Source of the DNA: Alligator mississippiensis
Lineage: Eukaryota; Chordata; Crocodylia; Alligatoridae
Length of the DNA stretch: 64,000 nt
Direction: 5' to 3'
Assembly: GCF_030867095.1 (NCBI RefSeq)
Contig: NC_081824.1
Span: 237,672,719 to 237,736,718 of the forward strand
This document shows, piece by piece, positions 1 to 12,115 of this stretch (position 1 is its first letter; every line of letters begins with the position of its first letter). Under the pieces are notes generated by a model, which was given only the letters and a program-made list of their open reading frames with translations, searched no databases and was not told where the DNA came from. The position numbers and the translations under genes are program-made.

Positions 1-970
1 TCCCTAATGGACCAGCACACAGCAACAAGTATCAAATCTCTCAGGATTGTCAGGAAGATCCTTTTTGTGACTGCCTATCTCACATTTTTCTGATCTTTGG
101 ACAAGATGAACCATGGGTTTGCCATGTCTGGATCCAGAGTCCTATTTGCTGCAGGGGGAAACAGAGAATCAGAGTCCTGGGGTCAGAGCCAGGCTCTTGG
201 GAAGGATTTGATTGTTTCAGTGACAGAATCTGTGTCAGATGCAGGATGAATCAGGGAGTCTCCCTCCTCTAAGGCTTACCTGGATCTGGATGAGGAACAG
301 CTCTGGAGATCTCAGCAAAGTACAGGGGAAGAGTCACACCCTTGGCAGGGCTCAGTTAGCAAAGAATGAAAGGACTGGCTGGACTAGGCCCAAGACTCAG
401 AATCTTTTCCTTCATGTACCCACCATTCTTCAGGGTTGATGGGGACTGGAGGCCTTGATCTCATCAGAGTGCCCCAGCAGATTATTGTGGAAACTATCTG
501 CTCAGTGAATGCTGAAACTGGGCAGTTTTCTGCTGTCCCCCTGACAGTTGTGAAGTTCCTTGCGCCCCAGCTACTTCTTCTTGATTGCTGTTACACTTCT
601 TCCCTTTTGCAATATTTCTTTAAAAACTTAACATCTGGAAACAGTGTCTTGATGTTAGTATCTCTGGAAGCAGTGCATTTGGGTCCTCAAATAAACTCAC
701 TGAGAGTGCATTTTGGAACACTTTTATCTCGCTGTCTGTCTCCCTCTTCTACAGCAGTGTCCATATAAACTTAGTTGTTTTTCTATCCATTCATTTCTTT
801 TTCAGTGTTTTCCACTCTGTTCCTTTCATCCTACTTTTCTCCATTTTTTTGTGCCCATTCAGCTACTATGTTCTTCTCAACCTCCCTCCTCCTGCACACC
901 GCATCATTCCTTACAATCTCTATGCTCCTCTACCTAGAGCCTAACTGAAGGTAGCCAAGCTGCCTGGACT
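1..970. other. No gene recognised (left edge)
   Basis: Ordinary AT/GC-balanced sequence. Short open frames exist on the plus strand (239-937), but they overlap each other, show no family motif or exon-like splice context, and look like chance. I see no repeat I can name here. Confidence 0.5.
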
Positions 971-1830
971 CATGTTTCAGCTGGAAGCTGTGGCAGAAAG
1001 CCACCTTTGTTTCTCCCCCAAAAACTCTGCGCTGTGACCATTTGATTAGGATGGGCCCAACAGAGGAGACACACTTTTACCCTATCTCTTTAGGTAACCT
1101 GAGCTGGGTACATTCCTGAGGGAGAGGGGAAACCTGCTCCCTCTGCCTACATGACTAGTTATCACATACCTGGGTGAGGGGCTTCTCCCCTGGTGGGCTA
1201 GAGTCTGCCCAGCAACTAGTGATGTATTTCAAATTGGTTGGCTGACAGCCAACAGGTGCTGGCCTCCATTGGACCAGGTAAATGAGGTCACAAGGGCTAT
1301 ATAAGTGAAGGACAGCAGCCATGAGGGAGACTCAGAGACAGAGAAGAGCTGTACCATCTGAAACTTGCTCTCTCTCTCAACACTCATGATCAAAAAACTG
1401 CCTGGCTCCAGAGGGAATCTCCAACTGCCTCTGGATGATACTTGTGAGTAAGCTACCTGAGATCTAACTAGATATTTAGCTTGCAGTAACTCAGATGCAT
1501 GATCAAATGCTACACAGCCGGGGGAGTTTGCTCTATGGGATTTCTCTGATATTGCTCTACCCTGTACCCTATTCTAACCTTACTCTCTGTAACCAATAAA
1601 GTTCTCCTTTGTACCTAGTGTGGGAGACTTATTGGGAGTGGGTCTAGATTATACCTTGGGGTCCCCTTGGTTCGGCTGACTAAGGGAGACCACTACTTGT
1701 GCTTCTGACTGAGGGAAGCATCCCAACTTCTTGAAGTGAATCAAGTACCCTTGAGGGCCACTAGGCCTGTGTTTCCCAGGGTGCACAGGGCCAGAATCAG
1801 TCCAGAGCCCTGGGTGGTGGCAGCTCTACC
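971..1830 (+). mobile_element. Probable solo LTR of an endogenous retrovirus (fossil)
   Basis: The stretch has the layout of a long terminal repeat: a CCATTGG box near 1,269, a TATATAA box near 1,299, and an AATAAA signal near 1,595 followed by a GT/T-rich stretch. No internal retroviral region lies beside it, so a solo LTR is the simplest reading. Its ends are approximate because I found no clear terminal TG/CA pair with a target duplication. It could instead be an unrelated promoter-like repeat. Confidence 0.4.
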
Positions 1831-2030
1831 CCCAGGCTAGCAGGTGTGCTCCAGAAGGGGTGTTGGCCAGACGTGAGGCACCCCCAGGGAGGTACTTGGA
1901 GCCTGGAAGGTGGTCGGATGCAGTGAGGTGGGTGACTCAATGCAGGAGCGCCCGCTACTGGCCCGCCACACAAGCCACAGAGGCAAGCTCTTGCGGTTTT
2001 GGGTTAAGAGGGTCTGCAGATCTGTGGGAG

Positions 2031-2202
2031 TGTCTACACAAGATGCTGACTGCACAGTAGCTCATTACTAGCACACAGTGGCATTGCATGGCAGGAAGCA
2101 TGATATGACGCCAGTGTGCAGTGGTAATGAGCTACTGTACTGTCAGTTAGTAAGTGTTTGTACATGTACTAATGACTGTGCAGTCAACATCTTGTGTAGA
2201 CA
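2031..2202. mobile_element. Short MITE with about 27-bp terminal inverted repeats
   Basis: The left end TGTCTACACAAGATGCTGAC is mirrored at the right end by GTCAACATCTTGTGTAGACA. The inverted repeats extend about 27 bp with one or two mismatches. The element is flanked by GAG on both sides (2,028-2,030 and 2,203-2,205), which could be a 3-bp target duplication. There is no coding capacity. A 3-bp duplication would suit a Harbinger- or CACTA-like family, but that assignment is a guess. Confidence 0.65.
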
Positions 2203-2429
2203 GAGCCTGTGTGTGGGAATTCCTCCCTTGTCTGGCAGCACTAACGATCTCTGCAGGATAGATATAAGGGAGGACCTTTAAGGCTGCTCCTGACAGCTTC
2301 CAAATAAATGAGAGAAAACTGCTTTTCCGTTCAGTCCTTCCCTTCACTGTTCCACGCCACCGACTCTTCCCCACCACGCATTTGCATTTTCACAGACTTG
2401 CATTTTACATGTGGGCTTAAGCTTCTATT

Positions 2430-2575
2430 CTACCCAGGAGAGCACAGAAACAGCAGCAGGCTCTCCCTATGACTCAGGAAAGGTATCTGTGCCTGAAAGC
2501 TTGTAAAAAAACCCCAAAATTTCCAACTATCTAGTTGGTCTAATGAAAGGTATCACATTTACCCAAAGAACCTTG
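2430..2575 (+). repeat. Small interspersed repeat with GAAAGCTT core and TTGGTCTAAT tail
   Basis: It contains GAAAGCTTG (near 2,496) followed by TAGTTGGTCTAATGAAAGG (2,531-2,549). The same signature recurs at 30,831-30,930 (inverted) and 31,495-31,580, so this is one copy of a dispersed family. The class is uncertain; a Penelope-like or other retroelement tail is possible. Confidence 0.5.
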
Positions 2576-2884
2576 CCACCCCACAGACTGCACTCCCTTG
2601 CCCACCCTTTCTCACTCTGTTCACCATCTACCATTTTGTCCCTGTCTTCTCCCATCTCAGAAACTTCAATGCTCCATCTGTCTTGATCCACATGCTCTCT
2701 CTCCCCTACCTCTAGTCTCTTAGACTGCATTGCAGCTGTCACTGTGTCATCTTGGGAATAAACACAAACTCCCAGGCCAGGGTCACTCTGTCAGCCAGAG
2801 AGAGGTAGAGCAGAGCTAGGCAGAGAATTAGCAGAAACAACAGGCAGAGGTTGATGGCTTGAGATGGGGCAGGTTTTGTCTACT

Positions 2885-3130
2885 CCACGGGTGGACAAAA
2901 TACAGTCCATGGGTTGGATCCAGCCCGCTAAAGGATTTTATCTCGCCCTGCCCAACCCAGGCAAAAGGGGCAGCCTGGACCGTGGCACATGTGGCTGGTC
3001 CCACCTCCCCTGGCTGTACAGTGGGATTGAGGTGGCGTGGTGGCCACTCTGCTACCCAGCAGTGGCAGCTTCTTCTGGCTGCCCCTGCCAGAGTTAACAC
3101 TGCTGCTGCTGGACCCAGCCCCAATACCCA
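2885..3130 (-). mobile_element. hAT-type DNA transposon fragment
   Basis: GGGTGGACAAAATACAGTCC followed by a 'ggatccagcccgc' stretch is the inverted counterpart of the right end of the larger element at 56,196-58,544 (TTTGCCCACCCCTG preceded by ATCCAGCCCACGGGCC). Only one end is present, so the copy is truncated. Open frames inside it are GC-rich by-products. Confidence 0.55.
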
Positions 3131-4595
3131 AGCACCGTGGTCAGTCCACTCTGAACCCATTACCTGAGGTGTCACCTCCCAATTCCCATCTTTAGTCTTT
3201 TAAGAGAGCATCTCTAACTTATAATGTATATTACTGCATGCCACACAAACTAGAGAGAAAAGTCTGCAAATCAAACCCCTGTATATTCCCGCATAACATT
3301 TTCATGGAGATGACCTTGCCTGCAGGATGGGCAATCTTGCTCAGTGTATAACATGGCCTGTCCAATCATTCATATCTTGAAGTAAACTCTACACCCATGA
3401 ACTCATTTCTGCTATATGTACATTCTGGTCATATTCATTTTCTCCTTATGATTCCATGGCAGAGAGGGGGGAATCTCACTGATGAAGGATATTTGCAAGG
3501 ATGTAAATAGGAAGAATTCTGTATGAGGATAGATTCACAGAAAGATTTTGATGCATTTATTTACTTTAGATATTGGAATAAAAGGTTTTAAACCCACAGA
3601 GCTAGGGAATTGCATGGCAATAAGAAAAGCTCAACCTCTATGTTGACAAATTAGGACCTATATCTTACTGGAAGCTTTAATTAAAGGACTGCATTCATTA
3701 TAAGTTTCCCTTTGGCCTCAAAAGGCCAGCGTTCATAAAACAACATGAAAGTAATATTTATTTCCTGAACTTATGCTCTGCAAAAGTTCTGTGTTCAGGA
3801 AAGTTAACCAAAATATAAGTTATATCACTTGGAAGCTCTATGTCGAAAGCAATGTGCATAAAAAGAATAAAAATATTAGTATGGTGACATTTCATCCATA
3901 AAACAGATAAAAACATAAAAGAAAATATAGGGTTTTTTCCTGTGCTTCATTTTTTGTTTTTTAAAGCAACCAAAACTCACCTTTTGTCTAAATCTTTCAA
4001 TACAGGCTTTATGAGGCCTGAAGAACTCTGAGTTTTGTTACATTCTTCTTAATTTCTCCTTGTCGTAAATACAGCAGAATAATGAAGAAATTACACAAGT
4101 TTCAAATAATTAATACAGGCAGATAAGAATCCTTATTGAAACACCCACAGCTGACCAAGGTTGACTGGTCAGTGGTAGCTGATTCAAATGGTCAGATGCC
4201 TTTATCCTTCTGAAGATTTCACCTGGTGTGAGGAGATTGCTCTCTAGAGACTGGTTAAATACTGGGGGGGGAGGGAATTACATTACATATTCCCCAAGCC
4301 CCCCAAAACGAAACGTCCCTGCCTAACAGGAAATTGTTGCTCCCATGTTCAGCTGCTGTTTCTGGAGAAGCTCCTAACTTCATTATTTCAGTACATGAAT
4401 TTTGAAGCCCCACCAAGTCTTGTTCAATGATAAAAGCCAGTCTGGGGCATGTATTAAACTATAGGTGAGAATCTGGAGTTCAGCAGGGAATCTGGAGTTC
4501 TCCCTGGTCCTCAGGTGCAATGTCTTCCTGATATCACCCACAACAAGAAGGAAAGGCAATCAGCCAGTGGTCAAAAATATTAATATTCCTGGTCC
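3131..4595. other. No gene or recognisable repeat
   Basis: AT-rich sequence with many stops in all frames. No splice-flanked open segment, RNA gene or named repeat was recognised. Old, decayed repeats may be present below the level I can see by eye. Confidence 0.45.
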
Positions 4596-4656
4596 TGTTT
4601 TGAGCAGGGGGTTAGACTAGACCCCTTCCAACCCTAATTTTCTATGATTCTATGAC
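4596..4656 (+). mobile_element. CR1 LINE, extreme 3' end
   Basis: The phrase GGGGGTTAGACTAGACCCC and the repeated tail TTCTATGATTCTATGA are the 3' untranslated end and short-repeat tail typical of CR1 retroposons. The copy is strongly 5' truncated, to about 60 bp. Confidence 0.75.
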
Positions 4657-5380
4657 TCCTGTTGTCCATTATCCTTCAGTTCTGGTTTCATGTGTCCAGC
4701 ACATTTGCTGAATGAGGCAGAGGCACTGAGAAAAAATAGAGCATCTAACTATCTAATTAAAAAATGAATCCTAAACCAAAGATGCAAGGCAATTGCATTA
4801 AAGTTACACAGACCAAATGTATATCTATCATTCCCTACATCCAGCCCATGGAGTCAGGGAGCTTTTGTGGCAGGGGATGGGAGGCTTTGGCAGCATCAGG
4901 CAGCAGGAGATTTTGCGGGGGAAGTATGGAGAAGTGGCAACTACCTAGCTGTGGCTGCACAGGCTGGACTGGAAGCAGCTTATGCTTGGAGCAGTTTCTT
5001 TAAAGTAACCCCCTGCTGCAAAATATTGCCAGCCCCATGTCTAGCAGTTGTGTGGTTACAACATTCCTCCAAGAGAGATGCTGGCTTGTAGGCTGTTCTT
5101 GGAATTACAGATAAAAATCTTCATCTCCTATATCCAGGAGACTGCCTAACTACAAGGCTATAGATTAGGCTGGGAGGAAGTACCCTCCACATCACAATGG
5201 GTGGCACTGGGGAAAGGCTGTCATGCCATTTTCACACACCAATATTTTTGCATTGTGGTCACGTGCAAGAAGAAATCCCTTCAGTGCACAGGGCTGCCAC
5301 GCTGTTGTCATGTTCCTGCACATGCACAAACCCTTCATAACATTCTAATATTACAAAAGTCATAGTCACACTTTATTCAC
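4657..5380. other. No gene recognised
   Basis: Two overlapping open frames on the plus strand (4,764-5,091) cover a glycine/tryptophan-rich translation of GC-richer DNA, without motif or splice context. I take them as chance. Nothing else was identified. Confidence 0.4.
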
Positions 5381-6545
5381 ACTCTGATTGGCTGACAGAA
5401 ACAACCAATCAGAGTGCAAATAGAGCATTCGGACAGAAGGTGGCAGCGCAGCAGAGCACCGCCATGATGGTGGGGACACAGGGCGCGGAGGCGACAGCAA
5501 CAAAGCAGATGGAATGGTGGGGGGCGAGACTAGCAGAGCTGGCCTCGCCCCCCCACCACTCCTTGGAGGTGGCAGTGGGGATGTGGTGGGGAGCAGGAGC
5601 AGGATGCCACAGGGGGGCGAGGCCAGCACTGCTGGCCTCGCCCCCGCCCCTGCTCCATGCGGGCCAGAAATATGGAAGGTGGGGCTGAGGCTGCCCCCTC
5701 CCGACGTGGAGGGGGGAAGCAGACCCGAGCTAATGGGGGGGGGCAGCCTGGCCCCAAAACAGCAGCCAGAAAGGTGGTGGGGTGGGCCCGGCACCAGCCC
5801 CACAACAGTGGCAGGGAGGGTGGGGGGGCATACAGAGCCCAGCCTGACCCCAAAACAGAGAGTATGGCGGATGGTGAGTATGGCACAATGGTGATTGGGA
5901 GGGTGCGGGGGGCCAGGCATGGCCCTATGGCAAAGTGGGGGAAAGGGAGAGTGGCCCCCTCCCCCCGCTCCATGGAGGAGGCAGCAACAGCGCGGGGGGG
6001 GGAATGGGGTTGGGGCCGCCGTGGTGAGGGGGGGAAAGGGGGAGCAGCCCCAAACCCAAACTGCTGGGGGACAATGAGGTTGGGCCCGAAGCAACAGGGG
6101 GTGGAGGGTGCAGAGGAACAGGGTCAAGCCTGAATGGGGGTGGGGGCCCCGGACAAGGGGAGTGGAGGTGCAGGGCTGGACACTGGGCTCTGTCCTCACT
6201 GGCCCCCCAGGTAGGGGTGGGGGAAGCAGCCCCGAAACGGTGGGGGCAAGGGTGGTGGGAGCAAACCTGGCCCCGGGCCCCTGTCCCTCCCCCCAGCAGG
6301 TGACGGAATGGATGGGCCAGCAGCATTGGCCCTGTTCCCCCCTGCGGCAAGGCCAGCACCACTGGCCGTGGCCCCCCCCCCCGCCCCCGTATATTGCAGG
6401 GGGTGGTGACGGAGCAGACGGGGGGGGCAATCCAGGCCCAGCCCTGAGGTTGCCAGGGAGGAGAGGGGGAGCAGGCCCAGCCCTGAAGGGGGATGGGGGG
6501 AGTGGGGCTAGCCTCAGGCCACCCCCCGTCCCCCCGGTCATTTTT
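5381..6545. repeat. G-rich, strand-skewed low-complexity block, possibly the interior of a DNA transposon
   Basis: The plus strand is strongly enriched in G runs (many of 5-8 G) and the minus strand in C. It starts with an 11-bp perfect inverted repeat, ACTCTGATTGG (5,381-5,391) and CCAATCAGAGT (5,404-5,414), and stops abruptly just before a CR1. Composition alone produces a 401-codon open frame on the minus strand whose translation is proline/glycine-rich and motif-free, so it is not called as a gene. A non-autonomous DNA transposon is possible, but no matching right-hand terminal repeat was seen. Confidence 0.5.
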
Positions 6546-6563
6546 GACAGCCAATTGACTAGT

Positions 6564-7600
6564 AGAATCATAAAAAATTAGGGTCAGAAGAGATCTCAGG
6601 AGGTCATCTAGTCCAACTCCCTGCTCAAAGCAGGACCATCCCCAACTAGATCATCCCAGCCACAACTTTGTCTAGCCAGGTCTTAAAAACCTCCAAAGAC
6701 AGTGCTTCTACCACCTCTCTGGGTAACCTGTTCCAGTGTTTTACTGCTAGTGAGAAAATTCTTCCCTTGCTGCTACTTGACACCATTGCTCCTTGTTCTG
6801 TCATCTGCCACCACTGAGAACAGTCTACCTCCATCCTCTTTTAAGCCTCCCTTCAGGTGGCTGAAGGCTGCTATTAAATCCTGCCTCAGTCTTCTCTTCT
6901 GTTGACTAAATAAGCCCAGTTTCCTCAGTCTTTCCTCATAAGTCATGTCCCCGAGCCCCCTTCCCTGTTTTTGTTGCCCTCCACTGGACTCTCTCCAATT
7001 TGTCTACAGCCTTTCTCTAGTGCGGGCCCCAAAACTGAACATAGAACTCAAGATGTAGCCTCACCAGTGCTGAACAGAGGGGAATAATCAGTTCCCTTGA
7101 CCTGCTAGCAACACTCCCCAGCAATGCAGCCCAGTATGCCATTCACCTTCTTGGCAACTAGTGTACAGTTGGCTCATATTCAGCTTATTCTCCACTGTAA
7201 GCCCCAGGTCATTTTCTGCAGACCTGCTGCCCACCCAGTCAGCCCCCAGCCTGTACTGGTGCATGGGATTGTTCTGTCCTAAGTGCAGGACTTGGCACTT
7301 GTCCTTGTTGAACCTCAGGAGATTTCTTTTGGTCCAATCCTCAAATTTGTCTAGGTCACTGAATCCTAGCTCTACCCTCCAGTGTATCTACTACTCCCCC
7401 CAGCTTAGTGTTATCTGCAAACTTGATGAGGATGCACTCTATGCCATCTTCCAGGTCACTGATGAAGACATTGAACAAAACCAGCTCCAGAACTGCCCCC
7501 CTGGGGCACTCCACTTGACATCAAGCCATTCATTATTACTCTGACCCTGGTGCTCCAGCAGGTTTTCTATCTACCTTACAGTCCATTCATCCAGCCTGTA
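6564..7600 (-). mobile_element. CR1 LINE, antisense, 5' truncated
   Basis: The left end AGAATCATAAAAAATTAGGG is the inverted CR1 tail, followed by the inverted 3' untranslated region and then reverse-transcriptase coding sequence. Around 7,420-7,500 the minus strand encodes the conserved stretch in which 'VLFN.FI.DL' is followed by an FADD-type catalytic box in intact CR1. The frame is decayed. It abuts the G-rich block on its 3' side. Confidence 0.85.
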
Positions 7601-9090
7601 TTGCCAAGGAGTTAACAGGAAAGTACCAAACTGAGTAGGTAGCATTAATGGTGGATTTTAACTTCCCCAATATTCACTAGAGGAATAATACAGTAAAGAA
7701 TAAACTATCAGTAAATTCTTGTGTGTAGAGGACACCTTGTGCAAAATCAGGGATGATGTGCAAGACCACAGAGGACTGGAGATGGGCTGACTAGTGACTA
7801 GTCAACCTGCCCTCAATAAATGGGTAGCTACTAGAGCAAAATATAACAGTTAGCCTGTAAACCTCTAGAGGAAGAAGGGGTGATTAATAGTGCAATGTGC
7901 ACACAAGACCAGGTCATGGTGAGAGCCTGGTGGGGGGAAGTGTTTTGCAGCTGGGCTCACGCCCAGCCTCTGCAGTCATGGGCAGCAAATCTAGGTGCAC
8001 ATGGGCATTTGGTGGGGGTGAGGAGAAGCGTGAAAGATGCTGGGCAGGGACATGGAGTTGTGACAAGATTGTAGGAAGGTAAGAGAATACTGAAATGTTT
8101 TCTCTCTCAAACACAAGTATTAGGCAGGAAGAAAATGGTCCAAGTGCTGCTCAGAGTCCTCATTTCTGAGAAACAGGTGAAATTTTGCTTGTAATCTCTG
8201 TAGGATGGGCAGTGGCAGCGTCCACCATCCTCTACCCTGCACCTCAAGCTACCATCTCTATCAGAGTTTTCCTTTAACTGTTTTGTCCATAATCCAACAG
8301 TCTGAGAAACAATAACCCACAGTGAATCAGCACTAGCATCATCAATGGAAACCAGGGTGTGAAAAATGAACTGAGCCCCACACTAACAACTTCTTCCAAG
8401 GGAAGGGGCAGCATGGACAGAAAGAAAAACAAACAAACAAAAAAACACATTTCTAGTGACTTTTATCTTACATGCAAAGAAAACATTGCTATATCCCACC
8501 ACAAACCCTGGGAGGCATGTAGTCCTGGTGTCATAGTCATCATGAGTCAGGCAACACTGTGAAACAGGTGGGGATCAATTCTGCTTTTCACCTATTTCCC
8601 CCCTTCTTGGTGGCTATCTTGGCCTGTGTGTGGTGCCATGAGGCAGACAGAAGAGGCGGTGGAAGACAGTAAATTTCTGTATAAGTTTCTTAGGAAACTT
8701 GCTATTAACCCAAGCCCATCAGATCCTGGGCGATAAGCAGGGGCTATATCCAAGCCCCAGTGGAACTGCTCTCTGGCAGTGGATCATCCAAGAGGAAAAC
8801 CCCATCCCCTCTTACACCAGAACTTTCCATCAAGGAAACCAGGTGGGCAGCACCTCCTGGGCAACAGCCCTAGTTCCTCCACTCCCAACTCTGCAGGGAT
8901 ATGGAAAGTGCATGTCCAGTGGTTACACAGAAAATTCTTCCAGCACATCAAAGGAACAGCTTGCTACACAGGGCAGATTTGTCCAGGCTGCAGTGTGCTA
9001 CTTACTCTCGCCTCAAAAGGTCTCCCTCTGAGATTGTCTGAATGGCGGGATGGGAGTGTTTTGTGCCCACCTCCAGCAGCACATGATTAG
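7601..9090. other. No gene recognised
   Basis: Mixed unique-looking sequence with an AAAC-rich microsatellite near 8,428-8,450. Short open frames (7,880-8,114; 8,359-8,562; 8,699-9,090) have no recognisable product or splice context. The 3' side of the retroviral fossil to the right might once have continued here, but I see no retroviral motif. Confidence 0.4.
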
Positions 9091-9765
9091 CTGGTCAGCA
9101 GCCCATGGATGGGTCCCTGGCTGGGCCAGGTCATGGGACAATCCAAGCCCGGTGGCAGCAGGACCCACGCACCTGCACCCCTGGACAAGTCACCGGGTTC
9201 GCATTGTCCTATGACCTGGCCCAGCTGGGGCTGCTGTTCCCTGCTGCCCTGCTTCCCTCCCCTGCATCCTGGCATGGCAGGGAACAGAGAAGCCACATGG
9301 GAATCTCCTTGCTTGCTGCTGCCTACCCTGCAGTGCCCTGGCGATGCTGCTCCTGCACGCAGGGCTGCACCCCTCAAACCAGAGGCAGGTGCAGGAGGCA
9401 CATCACCGGGAGAGCACAGGGTGAGCAGTGGCTGGCAAGGAGATCCCCATGCGGCTTCTCTACTTCCTGCTGTGCTGGGTCACGGGGGAGGGAAGCAGGG
9501 TGGCAGGGAACAGCAGTGAGCAGGCCCTGCCACCGCAGGTAGGGAAGCTCCCTGCCACTGTGTGCACTTCTAGCTGGGAAAGCAGAGGTTGAAGGAGCCA
9601 GGGGTGGGGGCGGGGAGGAGAGTTACAAGCAAGGCCAGGGGTTTGGCGGGCTGATGCACAGCCATGGAAAACCATTGTTACTCAAAACTGTATACCATGG
9701 TAGCCAAAATGGTATACAGAATATTAACTGTGGATACTCAAAACCGTGGTTGGTGAGGGAAACCT
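9091..9765 (-). mobile_element. Probable pogo/Tigger-type DNA transposon fragment with GC-rich interior
   Basis: Near the right end the inverted sequence reads TTTCCCTCACCAACCACGG then TTTTGAGTATCCACAG, resembling the termini of pogo/Tigger elements, and the junction carries TA. The interior is GC-rich and has a stem of about 25 bp (9,118-9,146 pairing with 9,204-9,232). I could not find the left terminus. It interrupts or ends the retroviral env fossil at about 9,766. Confidence 0.4.
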
Positions 9766-11001
9766 GTATTTCATTTCCATGGGGGTTGCTATTTCCCATA
9801 TGAGCTTCGACACCTCCACGGGGATATGATCTTCATATCCCTGACGTAACATACCAGCTATAACATTTCGTACCCACGCTTGCTCTTGAAGACATGACAA
9901 AGGTAAAGAAAGATCAATTTGATTCTTATCAGCAGCATTAAGAATCAAGATATGATCATCTTCTTCAGATTGTTCCCAGCTTGGTAAAACTTCTGAATTT
10001 AGCCAAAGCCTTAACCCTAGTTGAACCAATGAGTTATTGATTAGATTAGATAAACTGTCTAAATGGTCTACAACTGAAGACAGTTTATTTCTAATTACTT
10101 CTTTATCTACAGTACCAAGAGCGCTTACCAAGGCAGCTCCACCTAAGACAGTACCTAAGTCTCTTTTTAATTTTACCTGAGTAGCTTCCTTTTTCTCAGT
10201 TTTCTGTAACCATAAATCACACTCCTCTGGGAGAGGCTTTAAGAATCTACTGCAAAATGGGTTTAGTTCAATGAGATCTGTATAGTTTAAAGTCACAATT
10301 ATCATTTTGACTGTTCTAACTGGGTTAGGTATAGCTTGATGTGATCTTTATTCTATCTTTAAAATTATATCCACATCATTCACATATGGACTCAAAACAA
10401 CATTAACAAAGAATATATCTCTGAATCTTGCAGGACCAAAAATGTCATAATATCCAGAGGATTTTAAGTGTGCAGTGGTCCACTGTACTCCAACGTAGTC
10501 CATATAGATGCTAGTCACATTCTTTGGTGTATCACAATATCCATATTCCTACTGAAATTCAGTTCCATTTAAAGAATCATAGGATATGGATACATTTCTT
10601 CAGAATGTAAATATTCATCCTGCTGGGTCAAGTAAATACCAAAATTGAACTTAAGAATCCATAGGGAAGTTACTTCTTGCCCAATGACGAAACTGTGGTG
10701 CAACAACAATTGATTTTCCCACAAAAATGTGAAAAGAAAACTTTCCAACAAAGAACATAGCATGATGTATCCACTTTTGGCTTCTGGGTTGGTTTGACTG
10801 ATGCACTATAATTCAAAATTAAACTAGCAAGGTCCCTTTCTTGTATCCCAATAGCTACAATTCTTTGTTTCCAGCATACAATTATGCTACCACACCTTGC
10901 CTGATAGGTAAGGTTACATCTCTCAGTTAGCTCACAGGGCATAAACAAACCAATTTAGTGATGCATTTTTGATCCACAACTTGACATTAAGATAGAGACT
11001 G
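9766..11001 (-). pseudogene. env: Retroviral env-like region, C-terminal part (fossil)
   Basis: A minus-strand segment of about 180 codons (to about 10,305) carries an alanine/glycine-rich hydrophobic stretch followed by a heptad-like leucine pattern. This resembles the ectodomain of a retroviral transmembrane subunit. Cysteine-rich surface-subunit-like sequence follows at 10,569-10,948. The position downstream of integrase fits env. Naming rests on position and pattern more than on a specific family match. Decayed; part of the larger provirus. Confidence 0.5.
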
Positions 11002-11991
11002 CCTCATGTGACCGCCTGGCCTCCAACAGCCGTTTGCGTGAGGCCTTGGCCTGGATGGTTGGCAACAGATGTCCCGAGGTTTCTTGTAAGGTAGATGCTT
11101 ATCACCTAGGTTGTCGCCCCCAGACTTTCCTGCCATGACTTTGAATGTAATTTCAGTGTGGAGGCAAACTGTGAGGGGTTCCTCAACGGCGGGCAGTCCG
11201 CTACATGGTCGTCCATGGGGCTCCACCTCCCCTACACCCCAGCCTCACGCCCACCTTTGATGGGTCACTGAATCTTGTCGGCCACTCTTCTGATGCTATC
11301 GTGCTCTGAACCTTGATGTTTTCCTGAGCCTTGCGACCCCAGAACTTGCTCTTGTGGTGGCTCAAATGACTCACTATATGGCCTAAACCAGGCCTCCTCC
11401 TGCCCTAAGCTGCCTCAAGCCGGTACCCAAAAAGATCAAACAATTACCAAAAGGGAAAAAAAAAAGGAGGCATGGAAAGGAGCCGCCCTGCCAGCGCCTC
11501 TAGTCTGCGCTCTCTCCCTTTAACTGGGACTGCCTTTCTGGGTAGGGGACTTAGTCCCTGTTATGGGATGGGGTCCTGCAGGATGGCTGTGAGCTCCCCA
11601 AGGCCCCCTTACCATGCCAAGTTGGCCCAATGAGCACCCTCTATTCTCGCCTGCCACGTCTTTGATTGAATGATTGATAGGGAGGCTGCCTTTCAGTCCT
11701 CTTGGACACAGTCTTGATTGACTCTCTGGACCCTGTGGGTTTCTGGACCCCTGGTGGGTCCCGCTCCAAGATAGATGTCACAACAGGTGTTTCGGGGCAC
11801 CCTAGCCTTATGGGCTATGTGTGGCTCCAACCATCCCTTTACCATGCCTCAAGCCTCGCAGATGGTACTGACATTGTTTGGTCTGGGCCTCATTGCTATT
11901 TGACCCCCATTTGCTATTTGTTCTCCCTGGGCTCTCCGTGGCCCTGTCTCACTCGGCGCCTCACTGGTGCTTGGGCTTTCCACAGCCCTGC

Positions 11992-12115
11992 ATAGTGCTT
12001 CGCCCTCTCTGGTGCTGGGGGTCGGTGCGCCTCAAAATGCTGCGCCCTCTCTGGTGCTGGGGTCGGTGCACCCCAAAATGCTGCGCCCTCTCTGGCGCTG
12101 GGGTCCCCACGCTGC
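11992..12115. repeat. Tandem repeat, roughly 50-bp unit, about 2.5 copies
   Basis: The unit 'ctgcgccctctctggtgctg' plus 'gggtcggtgc' and a C/A-rich spacer is repeated in head-to-tail copies with few differences. It lies inside the long LTR at 11,007-13,480. Confidence 0.7.

Noticed and set aside
5366-6571. 401-codon open frame on the minus strand
   Set aside because: Entirely within the G-rich block. The translation is proline/glycine/leucine-rich with no motif, and open frames exist in several frames at once because stop codons are rare in such DNA.
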